DNA from: Atribacterota bacterium
Lineage (GTDB): Bacteria; Atribacterota; Phoenicimicrobiia; Phoenicimicrobiales; Phoenicimicrobiaceae
Direction: 5' to 3'
Assembly (NCBI GenBank): GCA_030599445.1
Contig: JAUVOA010000104.1
Location: 1-5,951, forward strand
Length of the DNA: 5,951 bases
The position numbers were made by a program, and so were the translations under genes. This document shows positions 4,763-5,951 of the stretch, piece by piece. Positions within the stretch are counted from its first letter, which is position 1, and every line of letters begins with the position of its first letter. The notes under the pieces were generated by a model. It saw nothing but the letters and a program-made list of their open reading frames with translations, had not been told where the DNA came from and made no database searches.

Positions 4763-4788
4763 TATGGGGCGGATAAATCCGCCCCATA
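4763..4788 (+). terminator. GC-rich perfect hairpin after the DUF5320-like gene, no T-run
   Basis: An 11-bp perfect stem (4763-4773 with 4778-4788, core GGGGCGGA/TCCGCCCC) is closed by a TAAA loop 6 bases after the stop codon. No T-run follows (ACTCATTACAC). It could act as an inefficient terminator, an mRNA-stabilising or processing hairpin, or a copy of a dispersed palindromic element. It is far more GC-rich than its surroundings. Confidence 0.6.
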
Positions 4789-4826
4789 CTCATTACACAT
4801 TACGCAATTAACTTATTAAGTTAATT
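4785..4826. repeat. Third heptamer array between the hairpin and the first NifX-like gene
   Basis: Consecutive 7-mers from 4785 are related: ATTACAC at 4792 and ATTACGC at 4799 differ at one base, and CATACTC (4785) and AATTAAC (4806) resemble them. The words ATTACAC and ACTTATT also occur in the array after feoB. The last units form part of a palindrome. Confidence 0.5.
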
Positions 4827-4828
4827 GC
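4804..4828. repeat. 25-bp perfect palindrome in front of the first NifX-like gene
   Basis: GCAATTAACTTA (4804-4815) is exactly complementary, inverted, to TAAGTTAATTGC (4817-4828) around the single T4816. It ends 2 bases before the ribosome binding site GAAAGGAGG (4831-4839). It could be a regulator binding site or an mRNA hairpin that affects translation. It is AT-rich and has no T-run, so it is not a standard terminator. Confidence 0.7.
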
Positions 4829-4847
4829 TAGAAAGGAGGATTAAAAA

Positions 4848-5216
4848 ATGAAAATAGCAATTACTTCTATGGGGGCGAAATTAGAGGATAAAGTCGATCC
4901 CCGGTTTGGTAGATGCCATTATTTTATATTATTTGATACCGATACTAAGAAATTTGAAGCAATAGAAAATACTGGTGCTCAAGGTATGGGAGGAGTGGGA
5001 ATACAATCAGGTCAAATAATGGCTAATAAAGGAGTAGAGACAGTATTAACCGGAAGTTGTGGCCCTAATGCCTTTCAGACTTTACAGGCAGCAGGTATAA
5101 AAGTGGTAACCGGAGCAACCGGTACAGTTCAAGAAGCTATTGATAAATTTAAATCAGGTGAACTTAAGGCAATTTCCCAGGCTAATGCTTCAGCCCATTC
5201 AGGAATGGAAAAATAA
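4848..5216 (+). CDS. NifX/NifB-like dinitrogenase iron-molybdenum cofactor biosynthesis family protein, copy 1 (122 aa)
   Basis: This is a stand-alone NifX/NifB C-terminal-like domain with an alternating beta/alpha RNase H-like fold. It begins MKIAITSMG and carries DPRFGRC (17-23), the Gly-rich segment GMGGVGIQSG (46-55), GSCGPNA (69-75) and AAGIKVV (81-87) followed by VQEAIDKF. This pattern is that of the archaeal MTH1175-type subgroup. Family members bind iron-sulfur or iron-molybdenum precursor clusters in nitrogen fixers. In anaerobes without nif genes they are thought to handle other metal clusters, but their role is unproven. C23 and C71 are candidate metal ligands. The ATG has an ideal GGAGG 8 bases upstream. 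It is 26 bases before a second, divergent family member, so the two are probably co-transcribed. Confidence 0.88.
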   Translation: MKIAITSMGAKLEDKVDPRFGRCHYFILFDTDTKKFEAIENTGAQGMGGVGIQSGQIMANKGVETVLTGSCGPNAFQTLQAAGIKVVTGATGTVQEAIDKFKSGELKAISQANASAHSGMEK

Positions 5217-5242
5217 AAATAAAAGGATTGGAGGAAAAAAAT

Positions 5243-5641
5243 ATGAAAATAGCCATTTCAACTGATGCAGGTTTTGTCTCAGCTCATTTTGGAAGATGTC
5301 CTTCCTTTACTATCGCTGAAATTGAAGAAGGAAAGGTTTTAAAAGTAGAGGAGATAAATAATCCTGGTCACCAACCTGCATTTTTGCCAAATTTTCTTGC
5401 AGAACGCGGAGTAAAATATATAATTTGCGGAGGTATGGGAAATAGAGCACAAATGTTATTTGCTGAAAAAATGATTACTCCGGTAATAGGGGTTACCGGA
5501 AAGATTGAAGAAGTGATAGAAAAATTTGTGCAGGGAAAATTAGAAGCCGGAGAATCGCTTTGTAAGCCTGGCGCAGGAAAAGGTTATGGTTTGGAAAAAG
5601 AAGAATGTGATCACTCAGAAGAAGATACTCATCTTCATTAG
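5243..5641 (+). CDS. NifX/NifB-like dinitrogenase iron-molybdenum cofactor biosynthesis family protein, copy 2, with Cys/His/acidic tail (132 aa)
   Basis: This is the same fold as the preceding gene but a distinct subgroup. It begins MKIAISTD, has HFGRCPSF (15-22), then the signature NNPGHQPAFLPNFLAE (39-54), GGMGNRA (63-69), VIGVTG (81-86) and VIEKFVQGKL (91-100). The tail (115-132) ends CDHSEEDTHLH, with two further Cys (C107, C122) and three His, a likely metal-binding extension. Start: ATG 5243 has GGAGG (5230-5234) 8 bases upstream; an in-frame TTG at 5228 would overlap that ribosome binding site and was rejected. The Gly-Met-Gly loop and FGRC cysteine suggest binding of an iron-sulfur or related cluster (inference). 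No nifHDK or nifB is present in the window. No GC-rich terminator follows. Confidence 0.88.
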   Translation: MKIAISTDAGFVSAHFGRCPSFTIAEIEEGKVLKVEEINNPGHQPAFLPNFLAERGVKYIICGGMGNRAQMLFAEKMITPVIGVTGKIEEVIEKFVQGKLEAGESLCKPGAGKGYGLEKEECDHSEEDTHLH

Positions 5642-5783
5642 AAGCAGAGATAATATTAAAAAAATTTAAAATATAGAAACATAAATATAAATTTTATATT
5701 AGTATTGATTAAAATAAATTAATCTAGCAGATGCAAATTATGTAATACTTATTTTGAGTAAAAATAAAAAGGAGTAATAACAT
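5642..5783. other. AT-rich spacer before the last gene, with two AT palindromes
   Basis: The 142-bp spacer contains a perfect inverted repeat AATATAAA/TTTATATT (5684-5700, one central base) and GATTAA/TTAATC (5707-5712 and 5719-5724). Both are made almost wholly of A and T and can arise by chance here. No convincing -35/-10 pair, terminator or operator of known type was found. AAGGAG (5769-5774) is the ribosome binding site of the next gene. Confidence 0.5.
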
Positions 5784-5951
5784 ATGTTGAAAATCAATAG
5801 CCCGTATTTAAAAAAAGTTAGCTCTTCTGGGAGATTTTCGATATTTTGTGTACTTGTAATAGTAATAATTCTACTATCCTTCCCGGTAAGGGGAGAGGCC
5901 TCCCCAAAATTCCTTATATTGCACCTGGATGCCGTATCATCACAGAATTTC
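5784..5951 (+). CDS. Secreted protein, possible alkaline phosphatase/phosphodiesterase superfamily (partial, 3' end outside window)
   Basis: Only the first 56 residues are present. A basic n-region (MLKINSPYLKK, with R17) is followed by a hydrophobic stretch FCVLVIVIILLSF (21-33) and then RGEASP, consistent with a Sec signal peptide cut after A39 or with an N-terminal anchor. The mature start KFLILHLDAVSSQNF places an Asp (D49) at the end of a first beta strand. This resembles the metal-binding Asp at the start of the alkaline phosphatase, sulfatase and nucleotide pyrophosphatase/phosphodiesterase superfamily, but the catalytic Thr/Ser and the other ligands are out of view. AAGGAG lies 9 bases upstream of the ATG. 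It is separated from the metal-cofactor genes by an AT-rich spacer and is probably a separate unit. Signal peptide and start are well supported; the family is tentative. Confidence 0.6.
   Translation, partial: MLKINSPYLKKVSSSGRFSIFCVLVIVIILLSFPVRGEASPKFLILHLDAVSSQNF

Noticed and set aside
5228..5242. TTG at 5228 as the start of the second NifX-like gene
   Set aside because: It overlaps the GGAGG site used by ATG 5243 and adds residues before the conserved MKIAIS strand.
4848..5641. Nitrogen fixation locus
   Set aside because: Single-domain NifX/NifB-like proteins are widespread in anaerobes that do not fix nitrogen; no nifH, nifD, nifK or radical-SAM NifB is present.
5684..5724. AT palindromes as operators for the last gene
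   Set aside because: They contain almost no G or C, match no known box, and such palindromes are frequent by chance in AT-rich spacers.

Overview
This is an AT-rich window of roughly one-third G+C. Every gene lies on the plus strand, most have good Shine-Dalgarno sequences, and the content is that of a strict anaerobe. The marker genes are a tungsten aldehyde:ferredoxin oxidoreductase with its MoaD/ThiS partner, a ferrous iron transporter, and small NifX/NifB-like metal-cofactor proteins beside a Gly-rich DUF5320-type protein. Together with the AT-rich spacers full of degenerate short repeats, this suggests an uncultured anaerobic bacterium, for example an Atribacterota-like lineage. That assignment is an inference from gene style, not a demonstrated match.

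Layout: (1) 1-442 holds the 3' end of an aldehyde:ferredoxin oxidoreductase gene, overlapped by ATGA with a 65-residue MoaD/ThiS-like sulfur carrier ending in Gly-Gly. A textbook intrinsic terminator closes this unit (492-525). (2) 539-3286 is an iron uptake operon: a promoter, a three-half-site DtxR-type operator just after the expected transcription start, then a DtxR/MntR-family repressor, feoA and feoB (636 aa). feoA and feoB overlap by one base. (3) 3287-3826 is a 540-bp gene-free spacer. Its first 230 bases keep a degenerate 7-bp periodicity in one phase. It also holds small hairpins, a decayed dispersed-repeat copy, a second short heptamer array, and a near-perfect sigma-70 promoter with a 17/19 Fur box. 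(4) 3827-4756 holds fur, a second Fur box (16/19) and a Gly/Arg-rich DUF5320-like gene, followed by a GC-rich hairpin, more heptamers and a 25-bp perfect palindrome. (5) 4848-5641 holds two different NifX/NifB-like small proteins in tandem. (6) From 5784 there is the start of a secreted protein that may belong to the alkaline phosphatase/phosphodiesterase superfamily and runs off the window.

How it fits together: the region looks like an iron and metal-cofactor island under two iron regulators. The DtxR-type protein has its own operator and probably autoregulates dtxR-feoA-feoB. Fur has its own boxes before fur and before the DUF5320-like gene. The main points worth a second look are the mixed MntR/DtxR metal site of the repressor, the Fur box in front of the DUF5320/NifX-like cluster, and the in-phase heptanucleotide arrays in the spacers. 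No CRISPR array, insertion sequence, tRNA or rRNA was seen.
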